Shown piece after piece: positions 12,071 through 37,797 of a DNA stretch of 64,000 nt. How positions within the stretch are numbered: the first letter of the stretch is position 1; every line of letters begins with the position of its first letter. A program made the position numbers and the translations under genes. The DNA lies in contig NC_088295.1 of NCBI RefSeq assembly GCF_032854445.1, forward strand, positions 84,612,644 through 84,676,643. Reading direction: 5' to 3'. Source of the stretch: Liolophura sinensis (lineage: Eukaryota; Mollusca; Polyplacophora; Chitonida; Chitonidae). The notes beneath the pieces are model-generated. The model was not told where the DNA came from. It ran no database searches and saw only the letters and a program-made list of their open reading frames with translations.

Positions 12071-13059
12071 TATACATGTTCACGGCAGTCAAATAACTTG
12101 ATTTAAGAAAAAGTTGATCTCGTTCCAGAATATGTAGGCTTATACAGCCTATATATATAGACCTACAGTCTGATACAAACCGGGTTCATAAATGTATATA
12201 ATTATTATAGGCCTTTATGCAGCTTACGTTTTCGTCGTTAAAATAAGTCAGTGTCTGCTGTGCCTTTCCGGACCACGTTACGTGTATGAAGCATTTATAG
12301 ATCGCAAATAGGAGTTATAAATAAAAACCTGTATACCCTTTCGCATATTATATCTTTTTATCTGCATGTGTATACTGCGTGGTATATATGTAGGCCTTAA
12401 GAAGGATGGCTGAGGATTTTAACAAATATACAGATATGCCCTATATACCGCTAACGATATAAAGATCCGGATAGCGTACTCATTATATGTACCCGCAGTT
12501 CAGCAAATTCTAGGCATATTTCACGTGAGAGAAAATATAGGCCTATACCTGTAACATTAGTGTCTTACCGTTTAGTCGACCAATACATTTCGAAAGTACA
12601 TATGTACATATTACGACTTAATATTTATACATCCTCCGCAAGGGCCACAAGTCGTTAAGTTTCTACATATGACGGGCCGATCTAATCTTAGGTTCATGTA
12701 AAATAATTAGGCGCTAAAAAGTTTTACATCAAACTGACAGGTATATGACTGCATATGACAGCGTTGCACACATAATCTTTTAGAGTTTGTGATATATAAT
12801 ACGTATATAGTATGCACATATACGGGCAATAAAGGTCAAAACTATTATTTGTGCTAAAACTGAAGAGGTCTATGCATGTATGTACTCGTACATGAAGAGC
12901 ACGTCCTGGTTGACAGCGGGGAACCAGACATAATCGTCGTGGTTACAGTCGTGGAGTTCATTCCACGTGAGTTCTATTATAGCCCCTTATATACCGGCTG
13001 TATCAAAGAAACACGCGGGAGGTATGCAAGCTGCAAACAGATGTCAGAAAAAAATGTAT
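12071..13059. other. Intergenic stretch, no gene seen
   Basis: AT-rich sequence with many ATATA, GTATATA and TAGGCCT words. No exon, tRNA or tandem array was recognised. Confidence 0.45.
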
Positions 13060-13300
13060 TTATTTATTCATTTATTTGATTGGTGTTTTACGCACCGTAT
13101 TCAAGAATATTTTACTTATACGACGGCGGCCACCATTATGGTGGGAGGAAACCGGGCAGAGTCCGTGGAAAGCCCACGATCATCCGCAGGTTGCGAGCAA
13201 GCCAGCTTGAGCTGGCTTTGAACTCACAGGGTCTTCATAGGTGATCTATAGAGGCTCCTCGGTCATTCCTACCCCGCTCGACCATGGAGGCCCCGACTAA
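13060..13300 (-). mobile_element. SINE family A, near full length
   Basis: Antisense tail TTTATTTGATTGGTGTTTTA, then GTATTCAAGAATATTTTAC, GACGGCGGCCACCATTATGG, AAACCGGGCAGAG, CCCACGATCATCCGCAGGTT and GAACTCACAGGGTCTTC. It ends at the tRNA-like head CTCGACCATGGAGGCCCCGA. At about 240 bp it is one of the most complete copies and useful for defining the family. Confidence 0.8.
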
Positions 13301-13889
13301 AGCCTAATAAATTACTATAAAAGGCATTTTTGAAAATGAATTTGGCAAATATAGCCTATAATATCAACAACAACAAAAAATGTCACATTTCTGGTACCGG
13401 GTCGGCTACCAGACATCTTTTCCAGAATTCATGCGTGCACAGATGTAGGTTTATACATTCCATAATTAGTGAAGCATTAGAAAGATATGGACCAGCCAAC
13501 ACTTTTTAACTGTTTTATCAATCACTTCAGAAAATGTAGTGTGTTTATCTGTAGGCCTGTTTATATGTGGACATATATGACAGATGTAGGCCTACAAGAA
13601 GCACGCCTAGATGACAGGCTATCAAGTCCAAATCATAACCCTGTCCAAAAGAATAAAATCCCAAGCTGTTGACAGGTAAAGAAATTGTTATTTTAACAAA
13701 GTCTGTTGGCATTAAAGGATTATATATGCCGAGTAACAGCTTGTGATACTTGTCTCCCCACACCCCAAGTCTTCCACCCCGCAAACCGGTTAACTGGTAA
13801 TCCCGCTGAGTTACATTACAAACGCTATAAATTTAAACCAATCATCTGCGAGCTAACCCGCATTCTCCTGCTACAAGAAGCTGAACAGC

Positions 13890-13977
13890 GCACTTCCTTT
13901 TTCAAGTAGAATTTTGATCGACAGACTTGTGGCAACAACTTGGAGCATATTTTGTTGTGAAATCAGCAATTTAGCAG
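13890..13977 (+). other. SEC61G: Probable 5'UTR exon of SEC61G
   Basis: The coding start of SEC61G lies 2 nt after a splice acceptor, so an upstream noncoding exon is required. The best donor upstream is AGCAG|GTAGGT at 13977/13978. It is preceded by a pyrimidine run, ACTTCCTTTTTC near 13891-13902, that could hold the transcription start. The 5' end is a guess; another donor between here and 15240 is possible. Confidence 0.4.
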
Positions 13978-15244
13978 GTAGGTTTGTAGGTGTTCCGATG
14001 AAATATGTTATTCCTCTGTCAATTTATGTGATATAGTAGAACTAGACATTCGAGGTCTTTTAGATTTTAGCCGGATCTGGTTTGGTGTTTGGCGGATTGT
14101 GCCGACGTGTCACTTCCCACATTTAACATTAGTAACAACAACAACAACCCTGTTGTTTTTAAGTTAAGTGATTATAATAATGTTTTTAAGAAAAAAGCGT
14201 AAAGAAATTTGAAGTAAATTCTAATTCTGTGTTAACGTGGGAAAATTTCATAATTTCCGGGAAAAAATATATCTTACAGGTTAGGGCCTACTGGTCGAAA
14301 AATTGTGCTCATTCTACGCTCACATTGTAAACGTATTGTGGTTGTGATACGTAGGTATTCTTCATAACATATATTTCCAAATGGTTTGAAATGCGCTCTT
14401 TTTGACTGCTGTTGTGTTGATAAATGTCCAGACAGTAGCTTCTGTGTTGCAGTCACTTATTAGACCTAAGTTATTTGTAGCTGAATTTTCTCAAAGTCTA
14501 TCATTCTGGGGCCAATTCCACAAAGCCACTTCTGACAATTGATAAATTCTAAGACCTTGTCAGAATGCCTATTTTTTGGTACTGGAAATTGAAATTTAGG
14601 CGTGCTTGTCTTTCTAAAAGCGTGCAGGGCGCAAAATTTGAATCTCCTTTACCCAAAAGTGTGGTACAAAATCATATTTTAAATTTTGACATAAGTCAGA
14701 AATGACATAAAACTGACTACCAGCAGAATCAAAAATACTAATCTGGCTTTAAACTGTAACATAAATAATCCATAAGAGCTATTCATAATTGTGTCCAGCC
14801 TTGGGATTTCTTGAGTGCTTTGGAAAGAGTACCTATGTCTGGGCAGGCAAAGGTCATTTATTACAATTTTTCTGCTTTTTGTCTTGTTTTCAAGTTTGTT
14901 GATTTCCATTATAAAATCCTTTTACTTGACTAAGCCCATTAAGGTACATGAACATGATAATAAGCCTGAAAACTGGTGCCTAATATTTGTGAAACACCAG
15001 TTTGGAGAAAAATAGTAAGATGTTAACCATATTATCCACATTATATACTATTGAAATAAAGGTCAAGTAACCTTGGTTAACATGAATCAAGGAAATACAT
15101 GTCTTGCTATTTTCTCCAAGTTGTGGTGTCTTGCAGTTAAGGAAACATTTGTGTCATGTATTCTTGTCTTGCTGCATTGGCAGTCAGTGGAATCTGAAAA
15201 AAGCAATTATATCTATTGTTTTTTTTTTTCATGTCCCATCAGTC

Positions 15245-16169
<925 letters not shown>

Positions 16170-16347
16170 ACCATTTCCACAGAGTAGATCTTTCGTCGGA
16201 ATGATGGACAATGAAATTAAAGTTATTGAAGATCAGATTACGGGAACTCGCATGATAAAAAGACAACTGTGTTGTCATTCACAAGATTCATGGTCTGTCC
16301 ATAGAAAGTTGAATTTCTGTACAATTTTATCTTTTATCATGATTGTC

Positions 16348-16710
16348 ATTAAATGTTGTCACATATATATTCTGTCTTTGTTCATTCAATCTATATAGTT
16401 TTCAAAACTTCAATGGTATATAAATAATGGGATTTTCCGTATTTGTCCCAAAATTAAGTTGAGTGCTAAGTTATTCATCTTACCAAATTCTGACAGTTCT
16501 GCACGTTCATATGAAAAAGTTTTTGAGGTTTGTTGGCAAGATAGAATGATAGCCAACAGCAAAAATGTAAGTTTCAGCTCCAAAAATAATATTTCATATC
16601 TGTCAGCCTCTTAAAATGCACTTTTTGAGACAGAGTTTTAGGGCAAATACACTACTTTAATCAGAAGTCCTAAACATGCAGGTAATTAATTGGGCTATGC
16701 TGATAATAAA
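16348..16710 (+). terminator. SEC61G: Candidate poly(A) signals for SEC61G
   Basis: ATTAAA at 16348-16353 (about 180 nt after the stop) and AATAAA at 16705-16710. The sequence alone does not decide between them. Confidence 0.35.
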
Positions 16711-17997
16711 AGATTGGTTTGATTTGAGGAATTAAGAGAATATTGGTCCAGTCTACTTCACAAATTTCCACTAAGATGGGTCTGAAATGGTTGTATATTG
16801 GCATTTTAGGTTGTCTTATGCTTTCACTCCATTGCAAATGGCTTACTGATTGATGCCCCGATGTCCGTCCTCTGCCTTAACTCAAGTTAGATTGCCAAAC
16901 ACCAAACAAGGATCAAACCTTTGAATATTGTTGGTCTTTCAGAAGATCTGACATCAGTTCAGCTGGAATCCAGTGTAATGATGTTTGCTGTTGATAAGCT
17001 TTACTGTCAACCCATTTGTTACAATGTTATGGTTAAAGTGCCATAAGTGGCAACAAGATTATAGATTCCAAAACAACATGTAGACAGTACACATTTCGTC
17101 TTGCTGTTTAGATATGATGTGGCAACTCTCAAATGATTTGGAACCGTTGTCTGCCCTTCTACCACTTTTCCAAAGAGAAATTCTCACTGACCGCGTTTAT
17201 GATACATTTTGCCCTGTTACAGTATGGTAAAGTCCAGGCAGTTACCATGTGTGATTGGTGTCAAATCAAGCTAGATGAAATGGTAACAATGTTACTTGCT
17301 CAACACCATTTAATAGCCAAAGCACTGACTTACATGTATAATACTGGGTGCAGAGTACATTGGCTTGACTGGTTGTTAAAAGCTGATGTCTTCTTCCCAA
17401 CAGGACAGGACAGGACATTTTGAGAGTAAAATAATGTTGGAAGTAGTTTTAAAGTCTGCGTCAACAAACAAACAAGTACACATGGCTACAAAATCTTGAC
17501 TGATGACGGGATGGGCGTGCATCACAGGGCGTCACAAGATGACGCACTAGAGCTACTGGCAGCTTAACCACAAGTATCAATTTTTATGATGTCAATTTGC
17601 TAAAAATTCACAAAATTTAGGCATACCAGTATGCAACATGCAGGTCTACAACACTTTTGGGATGTCGGTCCAGATAGGTTTGAATGAATTCTGTATTCAG
17701 AAAAATGATTAGGCCATGTATAGGACATGATTGGCATTGCAATCCTTGAAAGTAACGTGTCTGGAACGCATTTGGTTGACCGTTGTATCATTCAATTTGG
17801 GGTCGTCAAAGTGCAGGACAACCACATTTTGCTAGTCATTTAAGCAAACTTATTTCCATTAATGACCCAAATTGAAATTCCTGGAAAATAAATTAAAGTT
17901 TGAAAGTCTTTGGACATCAAAGCTTTTTCAAGCCGAAGGGTAGAAGCCCACATTAAGCTGTCAAATAGACCTACATCTTATAAACTGAATTTGAAGG
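16711..17997. other. SEC61G-ATIC intergenic stretch, no gene seen
   Basis: Several short ORFs (up to about 96 codons at 17133-17423), without recognisable similarity, good splice context or codon bias. I treat this as noncoding. Confidence 0.45.
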
Positions 17998-18172
17998 TCT
18001 GGCAGCAACCTGCGGATGGTTGTTGGTTTCCCCCGGGCTCTGCCTGGTTTCCCCTGGGCTCTGCCCGGTTTGCTCCCATCATAATGCTGGCCGCCATCAT
18101 ATAAGTGAAATATTCTTAAGTACAGCGTAAAACACCGATCAAATAAAGAAATAAATAAATAAATAAATAAAC
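17998..18172 (+). mobile_element. SINE family A, 3' part
   Basis: GGCAGCAACCTGCGGATGGT, then a locally duplicated GGTTTCCCC(T/C)GGGCTCTGCC block, ATAATGCTGGCCGCCATCAT, AAATATTCTTAAGTACAGCG, ACACCGATCAAATAAAG and an (AAAT)n tail to about 18170. Confidence 0.8.
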
Positions 18173-18242
18173 TGAAATTAAGCAACTAAAAGAAACAGTA
18201 ATCCAACATTGGTATCCATATACTGTACATGTATGTGGTATA

Positions 18243-18455
18243 CTTATTTATTTATTTAACTGGGGTTTAACGCCGTATTCAAGAATACTTGACTTATACG
18301 ACGGCGGATAACATTATATCTACAGGCTGCTGACAGAACCTTCCCACGTATGAAAGGAAGCTAGCGATCGCAATGGCGAGAAGGCCCTGATCATTATGCT
18401 GCGAGAGATCACGTAGTTCGAGAGCACGTTAACTTCTAGGCCAAAGAGGCCGTGA
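18243..18455 (-). mobile_element. SINE family A, antisense copy upstream of ATIC
   Basis: TTATTTATTTAACTGGGGTT, ACGCCGTATTCAAGAATACT, TATACGACGGCGG, CAGAACCTTCCCACGTATG and a degenerate tRNA-like head ending GGCCAAAGAGGCCG. It is about 250 bp upstream of the ATIC start codon, so it may lie in or next to the promoter. Confidence 0.75.
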
Positions 18456-18707
18456 GGTTGTAGTAAAACTGTTTTGATTAAGACACAGGTCAAACAGAGT
18501 AATCCTGTCGCAGATCTCATTACATTACCCGCCTGGCAAGGAGAGCGTGCATAAATTACATTTCATATTTTTGACCAGTGCCCAACCGCACAACCGCAGG
18601 TCGATGATGACATGTGGCAGAGGTTACTCTGGAGCCTCGGTGTGGATATTACAACTACTAGCACTGTCAAGGTCGAATGACGACCACATGTGCGACTTGG
18701 AGAAAGC

Positions 18708-32045
<13,338 letters not shown>

Positions 32046-32251
32046 GTCTCCCATTTTGTCAGCTGAGCATTTCACCATGGAGGTCATGATCTCGCAGAGG
32101 CAGGGATTCACCAGGTTTTCTCAACAATGACAGTGACTGTACTATGCAGGGATTGCAAGATGCTAAATCTCAGTAATATCATGAACCGATGAATTTGCCT
32201 GTCCTGATGGCATTGACCAGAAGCGTTACCACATTCCTGTTGAGTGTAAGA

Positions 32252-32472
32252 TATCCTGTTTCTTCTAAAATTTGGGACACCTGGTCTACCCATTTTAGCC
32301 AATATATATGTAATTCTTACAGGGATATTGCGTTTCTTTTTCCTCACATGATTAGACCATTTAATGAACGACATACTCATATCTTTACTTTTCCAAAAGG
32401 CTGATAAAGAAATGTAATATGCTACTTTCAACAGTATAAATATCTGTCCCAAATTTTAGAAAAATTAGGGTA
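32252..32472. mobile_element. MITE-like element, copy 1 (about 221 bp), in the ATIC 3'UTR
   Basis: Terminal inverted repeats: TTCTAAAATTTGGGACA at the left (32262-32278) and TGTCCCAAATTTTAGAA at the right (32445-32461) are exact reverse complements. The TIRs extend outward to about 28 bp with mismatches and are flanked by TA. A second copy with the same interior is at 63420-63632. It has no transposase ORF; the minus ORF over it is incidental. Confidence 0.8.
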
Positions 32473-32683
32473 GCCTTACTCTTCACTTGTCCATCTTGCT
32501 TGTGTGACGTATAAGTGTATTAAAACATGCATAAAGTTTGAAGAGATGCATTATTCATCCCTTAGTGAAGTTTATCTAGATATAGAGTCACATAATTCTG
32601 AATCGTTAGTTCTATGTTTCTGTATAAAAGTTACATTTCGGTAACAAAATATGTCTGTTCGTTTGTTTTTGAAGGGTGTTATA

Positions 32684-32689
32684 ATTAAA
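32684..32689 (+). terminator. ATIC: Candidate poly(A) signal of ATIC
   Basis: ATTAAA about 640 nt after the stop, followed by a T/G-rich stretch. If used, the MITE at 32252-32472 would be in the 3'UTR. No AATAAA closer to the stop was seen. Confidence 0.4.
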
Positions 32690-33404
32690 CATAATCATGT
32701 TCACAGTTTCTGTCTTGCATCATTAACTGATTCAGATTAAAACATCCCATTTATTGTTGCTTAGTAATATACTACATCAAGCATTCTTGGTTGATATTGC
32801 TACTCACTGGATTGGTACTGGCGATATGTTCTGTGTAATGGATAGTATGTCCAATTAGGCCTGCAGGCCTGCATGTTTGAAGTGCTTTGTCATCCATATG
32901 TCATCGTTGCTATGTAATAGCTTCAGTTTTTCTTGTCTGTTTTGTTTCGCTCAACAACCTGTGAAGTTGTATAACAAATGTTCCCATTGCCAAGCATAGA
33001 GTTCAGTCATTTGATAAAGTTACACTTTTGACATTCAAATGAGTCTTTTTGTTATTTATTTTTTTCTTTTTAATATTTATGAAGTTACTGTTTGCATACG
33101 GCATCTCCAGTTGATGTCATTTAAAACGTCTGTCTTCTTAGAGGATGAAGTTGCACAACCACAGCTTAACTATTTATACACGCTACACAGACAGAAATTT
33201 ACATACTGTGATTGATTTCTCCTAAATCCTTCCCTACAGCAGTGATTCGTCCATGTTCAATTCGGCTCAAATAGTTTACAACTTGTGATAGTTCTTATTT
33301 CTGGGCCTCCAAAACAATCTGTAAACTCATCCTGTGGTGGTATGGTGATTGTGATTCTCTGCTATCCCTGTATCTTTTGGACAAGACTCCTGTGTCCATC
33401 CTCT

Positions 33405-33600
33405 CAGTCCTGAGAGACCCTGACTGGACAAGCGGCATAGATTGTCCCCGTCCAGACACAAGCCCTAGACCAGTGGGGTTGCAGGTTCAAATCCAGCTCC
33501 TGCAGGCTCGGCTGCAGCCTCAAATCAGGGGTTTGTTAGATGTATGGCAAAATACAGTGCTTTCCACACATATACCTGTCTTATGCGCAGACATCTATCA
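33405..33600 (+). mobile_element. tRNA-derived SINE relic
   Basis: Contains a B-box match GGTTGCAGGTTCAAATCCAG and a body TATGGCAAAATACAGTGCTT. The head and tail are unclear. The 83-codon ORF over it is not a gene. Confidence 0.5.
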
Positions 33601-33699
33601 CATTAATATATACTTCTTATACCTGTAAAACAAGCTTGTTTGTTTTTAGTTGGCAGCATATTAAAGATGTAGGTCCATAGTGGGACATAAACCACAGGC

Positions 33700-34250
33700 T
33701 GATCCAAGTTTCCACTGGTTGTTCATGGTAAAGGTTCAAATCTAGCTCTTGGCAGATTCTTCCCTCCATAGGCTGTAAATGTTAAATGTTCTGATTGAGA
33801 AATAACTTGTTTTTACGGTACATTGAAGTCACATTAAATCTCCAGAATATCACTCCCAGTTGCCACATTTGACGTTATTTGACTCATCTTGAGCATACCA
33901 TTTATAACCCAAAATAAATTAAACAAAATACTTCGGAGAAATCTACTGTAATGCTAATAAATAAGCCAGATCAGTGTTGCCCTTATGCGTGCACAAGGTA
34001 AATATTAACACAGATTTTGCAAAAGAAAAAAAAAAATTGAAATGAAGTTGCTCTGGTTGCTCAGTTTACTGGCTCACAGCGACCTCTATCAAACCCGTGA
34101 CAAATGGGGTTGTGTGTTCGAATATATCTCTTACTTTTGGATGTGACTTTATCAGGTAGCTTATGAAAGTGACCCGACCGACGTCGCAAAAGTGGCACTG
34201 TGCACAGAAATTCTTGAGCACAGTGTTAAATACCATTCAAAAAAAATAAG
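33700..34250 (+). mobile_element. Two further tRNA-derived SINE relics
   Basis: One near 33700-33840 has GGTAAAGGTTCAAATCTAGC (B box). One at 34045-34245 has CTGGTTGCTCAGTTTACTGG (A-box-like) and GGTTGTGTGTTCGAATATA (B-box-like), with a 3' end CTTGAGCACAGTGTTAAATA. Boundaries are approximate. Confidence 0.45.
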
Positions 34251-34670
34251 TCCTAGTTTTCTAGAGCTTGCATGGGCAACAAAATAAACCCAGCCAACTG
34301 TTGCAATATAATTTATTGCAGGTTTTCAGCAGGAATTTCAGGAAAACTGATTTTCTTCAGTTAACACCGACAGTAGATTATCCCTCCCGCATATTTTGTA
34401 CAGGGAACGAAATAGATTGGCTAGTCTTTGATTGGAAAATTTCTATCAGAATCGATTGCCGATATGGCGTTAACCCATAATCATTCATTCATTCTATCAG
34501 AATCGAAAAACTGGACGCAGGGAAACGTCTCTCTTTCAAAGGACAGACGGGTGTTTAGGTTACGTCCCTTAGTGGAGATCTTCTGTTAATTAAGGCGTGT
34601 TTTGGTTCATTGGCTTGAGTGTTAGATATTTAATATTTGCTGAATTTTAGCATTTTATGTTCTTTCAAAG

Positions 34671-36898
34671 ATGCCTCTAGGTGTAAAACCAATATGTACT
34701 GTTTGCAAAACTGTCACCTCTTCCATGTGGCGAAAGGGAAATGTAGGAGAGGTTCTGTGTAACTCGTGTGGCCTCAAACAGTTGATGGGGGTTGTTCCTG
34801 GGAAAGAGCCAGAAACCGCCACAAACAACGCAAGCAACGGGAAAACGGGTAACGGGAAAGATACTGCGCCAGGACCGACGTTACGAAAAAGTGCCAGGAT
34901 AAAGCCAGGAAAGAGCAAGACGCAAACTTATACAAAGACTTTCGCCACCAAAGGGAAGAGTAGACGCGTTATTTTCAAGAAAAACGTAAGTTTAGATAAT
35001 AGGCCTACTTCTTCAATGTTCGAGGTACGGGTTGGTACGGTAAAAATGTGAGCAATCTATTCTGTGTTTAATTTGTAATAGTAATGCTAATAAATACACA
35101 CCTGAAATTCAAGTACATTCATGTTAATTAAAAGGGTAACTAAAGTGTAGATTTCCAGACATTTTCAGCTGAAAACTTATTTACACTTAGTGAAGACTGT
35201 CTAGCCGATCCAGTTTAGCCTATCCAGTCTGGCCTCTGTGTTTTAATTTTAATTCTTTTATTTCCATAGCCCATCAAAGCTCCAGTTGCAGTTTCCACAG
35301 TAGTGACAAGTGACAGCGTGTTCTATGATGTATGTATTTTAGAATAATTAAGGCTGTTTTTAATTTACATGCTGATGCTGTGCCCTTCTCTAGTAAATTC
35401 AGTTTCTGTATACATTTTATCCAGGTTTGATTAATATAATCATACAACTGAGTTTTCCTTTCTGGCTTATTCTTTTCATTTTATGTGATTGTTGATGAAC
35501 ACCATACTCCCATACAACCATACATAATTCTGTAAGTTGAAGCATAGCACGAAATAGCCCATCAACCAGTTGGGTAATATGCTCAAATCCAGCATCTGCC
35601 AGTTCTGCTGTGCACAGCATCGAGTTGAGAGGTTTGCTAGGCTCTTTATGAAAAGTTGTGTTTCTCCCACTTATTTGCCTGACTATCATTGTATATAAGT
35701 AAAGTGCTTTTGATTCTGGCTTTAAACCTCAATATTATATAAAATGAACATGTAGTGTGTTATTTGTAGGGAATGTATTATCAGGTGGGTGACATTGTGT
35801 CCCTGTTAGACCATGGAGGAGATGTATTCTATGCTCAGATCCGAGGGTTTATGCAGGATCAGTACACAGAGAAAAGTGCTGTAATCACCTGGCTTCTCCC
35901 TACTCAATCCACTACCAAGGACAGCTTTGATCCATCCACGTATATTTTAGGTAATGTATCAGTTATGTTGTAAACCTTTAAAGGTGAAGCATATTAAAAT
36001 GTAAAGGTAGTGCAGTCAGTTTCTCAAAACTTCACAAATCAGAATCTCATAACTTTTTTCACTAAGTAAGCTAACTTATGGTGCCATATGTTGATGTAGT
36101 ATACAAGAAATGCTGCAAAAAAATGATTTTAAAAATCTTATGAATGTACACTCAAGGCACCTAATTTCCTTGTGTCGTCGTACTGTTTCTTAAAATAATA
36201 AAGCTCTGCTTGGATAAGAAGTGAAAAAAGGGACAAGACCAGGTATTTGTCTTACAAGGAAACCTGTCCTTAAGTTTCAAAATCCAATAAGAAGAAGCAC
36301 CCAGTGTTTTGATAATAATGTTCAGACAGATGCACTAAGTGGATTACTTACATGTATATGCCTCAAATGCATTATAAAGTACAAGTGAAATTCAACCTGG
36401 GAAACCTGAGGAAGTAATAGCCATATTCCTCTCCCCATTAAAACAAAGGTCACAGCAGTTAGAATACTCAGACTGCGGATAGATTTCTGTTGAGTCCAAT
36501 TCATCAAACAGTGGTATGTGTTGATCAAAAGCTTGGTCATTTGGTATCTTCTAGGTACGATCAAGCAAATATCATGTAATAACAGTAATTAATACTTTTT
36601 GCAGTAATTAATTCACATGTTTTGGGTTACAGGTCCGGAGGAAGAGCTCCCACGGAAAATGGAATATCTTGAGTTTGTGTGTCATGCCCCATCAGACTAT
36701 TTCCGCCCGCTGTCAGCACCATACAGGACTTTATCCACCCAGCCAGAACTCAGCTATGTCTGGGCCCCCATTGGTCCCCATATTAAGCCCACACCAGGCA
36801 CAGATGAAGTCTTTGGTGTTGACTCAAAAACTGTGAAAATTACTCTCCCAACTGGATGTGGGAAGAAGTATAACAAACCTGCAAAATTGGATCGTTGA
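34671..36898 (+). CDS. GATAD1: GATAD1, GATA zinc finger domain-containing protein 1, complete, 4 exons
   Basis: Exons 34671-34985, 35270-35329, 35770-35950 and 36633-36898 (315+60+181+266 = 822 nt, 273 aa; human 269), all GT-AG and in frame. The N-terminus MPLGVKPICTVCKTVTSSMW carries one GATA-type zinc finger with Cys9, Cys12, Cys30 and Cys33. A basic low-complexity linker (about 45-105) with NGKTGNGKD and RRVIFKK follows. The conserved C-terminal half has YYQVGDIVSLLDH, YAQIRGFMQDQYTEKSA, LPRKMEYLEFVCHAPSDYF and the Pro-rich end. In vertebrates it is a nuclear subunit of a H3K4me3-binding Sin3/HDAC-type complex. The single-exon reading of exon 1 runs past its donor (K-K-N|GTAAGT), so longer ORFs there are not real. 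Confidence 0.96.
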
Positions 36899-36934
36899 CT
36901 GTGCTTGCATTGTATTTTATAAACAAGGTCATCT

Positions 36935-36940
36935 AATAAA
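36935..36940 (+). terminator. GATAD1: Poly(A) signal of GATAD1
   Basis: Canonical AATAAA 37 nt after the stop, giving a very short 3'UTR that would end near 36955-36960. Confidence 0.7.
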
Positions 36941-36974
36941 TCATTCACTGAAATCTACCAATAATTTCAAACAA

Positions 36975-36980
36975 TTTATT
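36975..36980 (-). terminator. Candidate poly(A) signal of SLC25A39/40
   Basis: AATAAA on the minus strand, about 820 nt beyond the SLC25A39/40 stop. It faces the GATAD1 signal, so both transcripts would end in the same few tens of bases. A variant ATTAAA (minus) near 37351 is an alternative. Confidence 0.45.
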
Positions 36981-37797
36981 CTTCACATAGTGATATGACA
37001 GTCATTGCATATAACAGAAAAATTTTCAATGAGATAAACCAAATCTGCACATTAAAATTCTTAGTGCTTTTTGAACAGCAAATCTGGTATTGTCTGAAAT
37101 TCTGGGTAATCAATTCAAGACAACTAACTGATTATTAAAAACATTAATTCTGAGTTCAGTACACTTGTTTTGTTCATCCTTTTTTCAAGATAAACAGCAA
37201 GGAGACATCCAATAACATTTCAGCAATGATGTATGCCAAGAATGGCTGTTAAAATGTCCTTTTAGGGATATTTATACAAAATATGTCTTGACATTCTCTT
37301 GAATAAATTCTCTCTACCATAACTGCTATTTCATTCTCTTAAAATCTGGTTTAATTTGACACATTCTGTGGATGAAATTCCACTCAAGATTTAAGCATCA
37401 TGCTTAACATTTAACAAAATGCATGAGGACAACAATTTAACCTTTCTTCTACATAATTATTTTTCATTGACATACAACTCTGTTAAAATCTATCTTGGCA
37501 CTTCAGCCTAAGTCATAAAGTCTGCTGGTGGCTGCTACACAGTCTTAATCCTAATCCTTGTTCATTGGTAGATGACTCCATTAAAATCTATCTTGGCACT
37601 TTAGCCTAAGTCAAACAATTTGTCCACCTGCAGAACAGTCTCTCTGTAATTCACCCATTCATCTGGTTTCTCAGTAGCACCAACATCTATGAATATTCAA
37701 ATCTTGTCCAATGCTGTGTTAGTTTCTTTCCAATTCCAAACTCTTTGACAACAGCTTGCATATCCAATAGTTACACAAGCAACAGCCTCAACAAGGA

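Noticed and set aside
32108-32452. 114-codon minus-strand ORF
   Set aside because: Lies over the MITE and the ATIC 3'UTR; no transposase or other motif.
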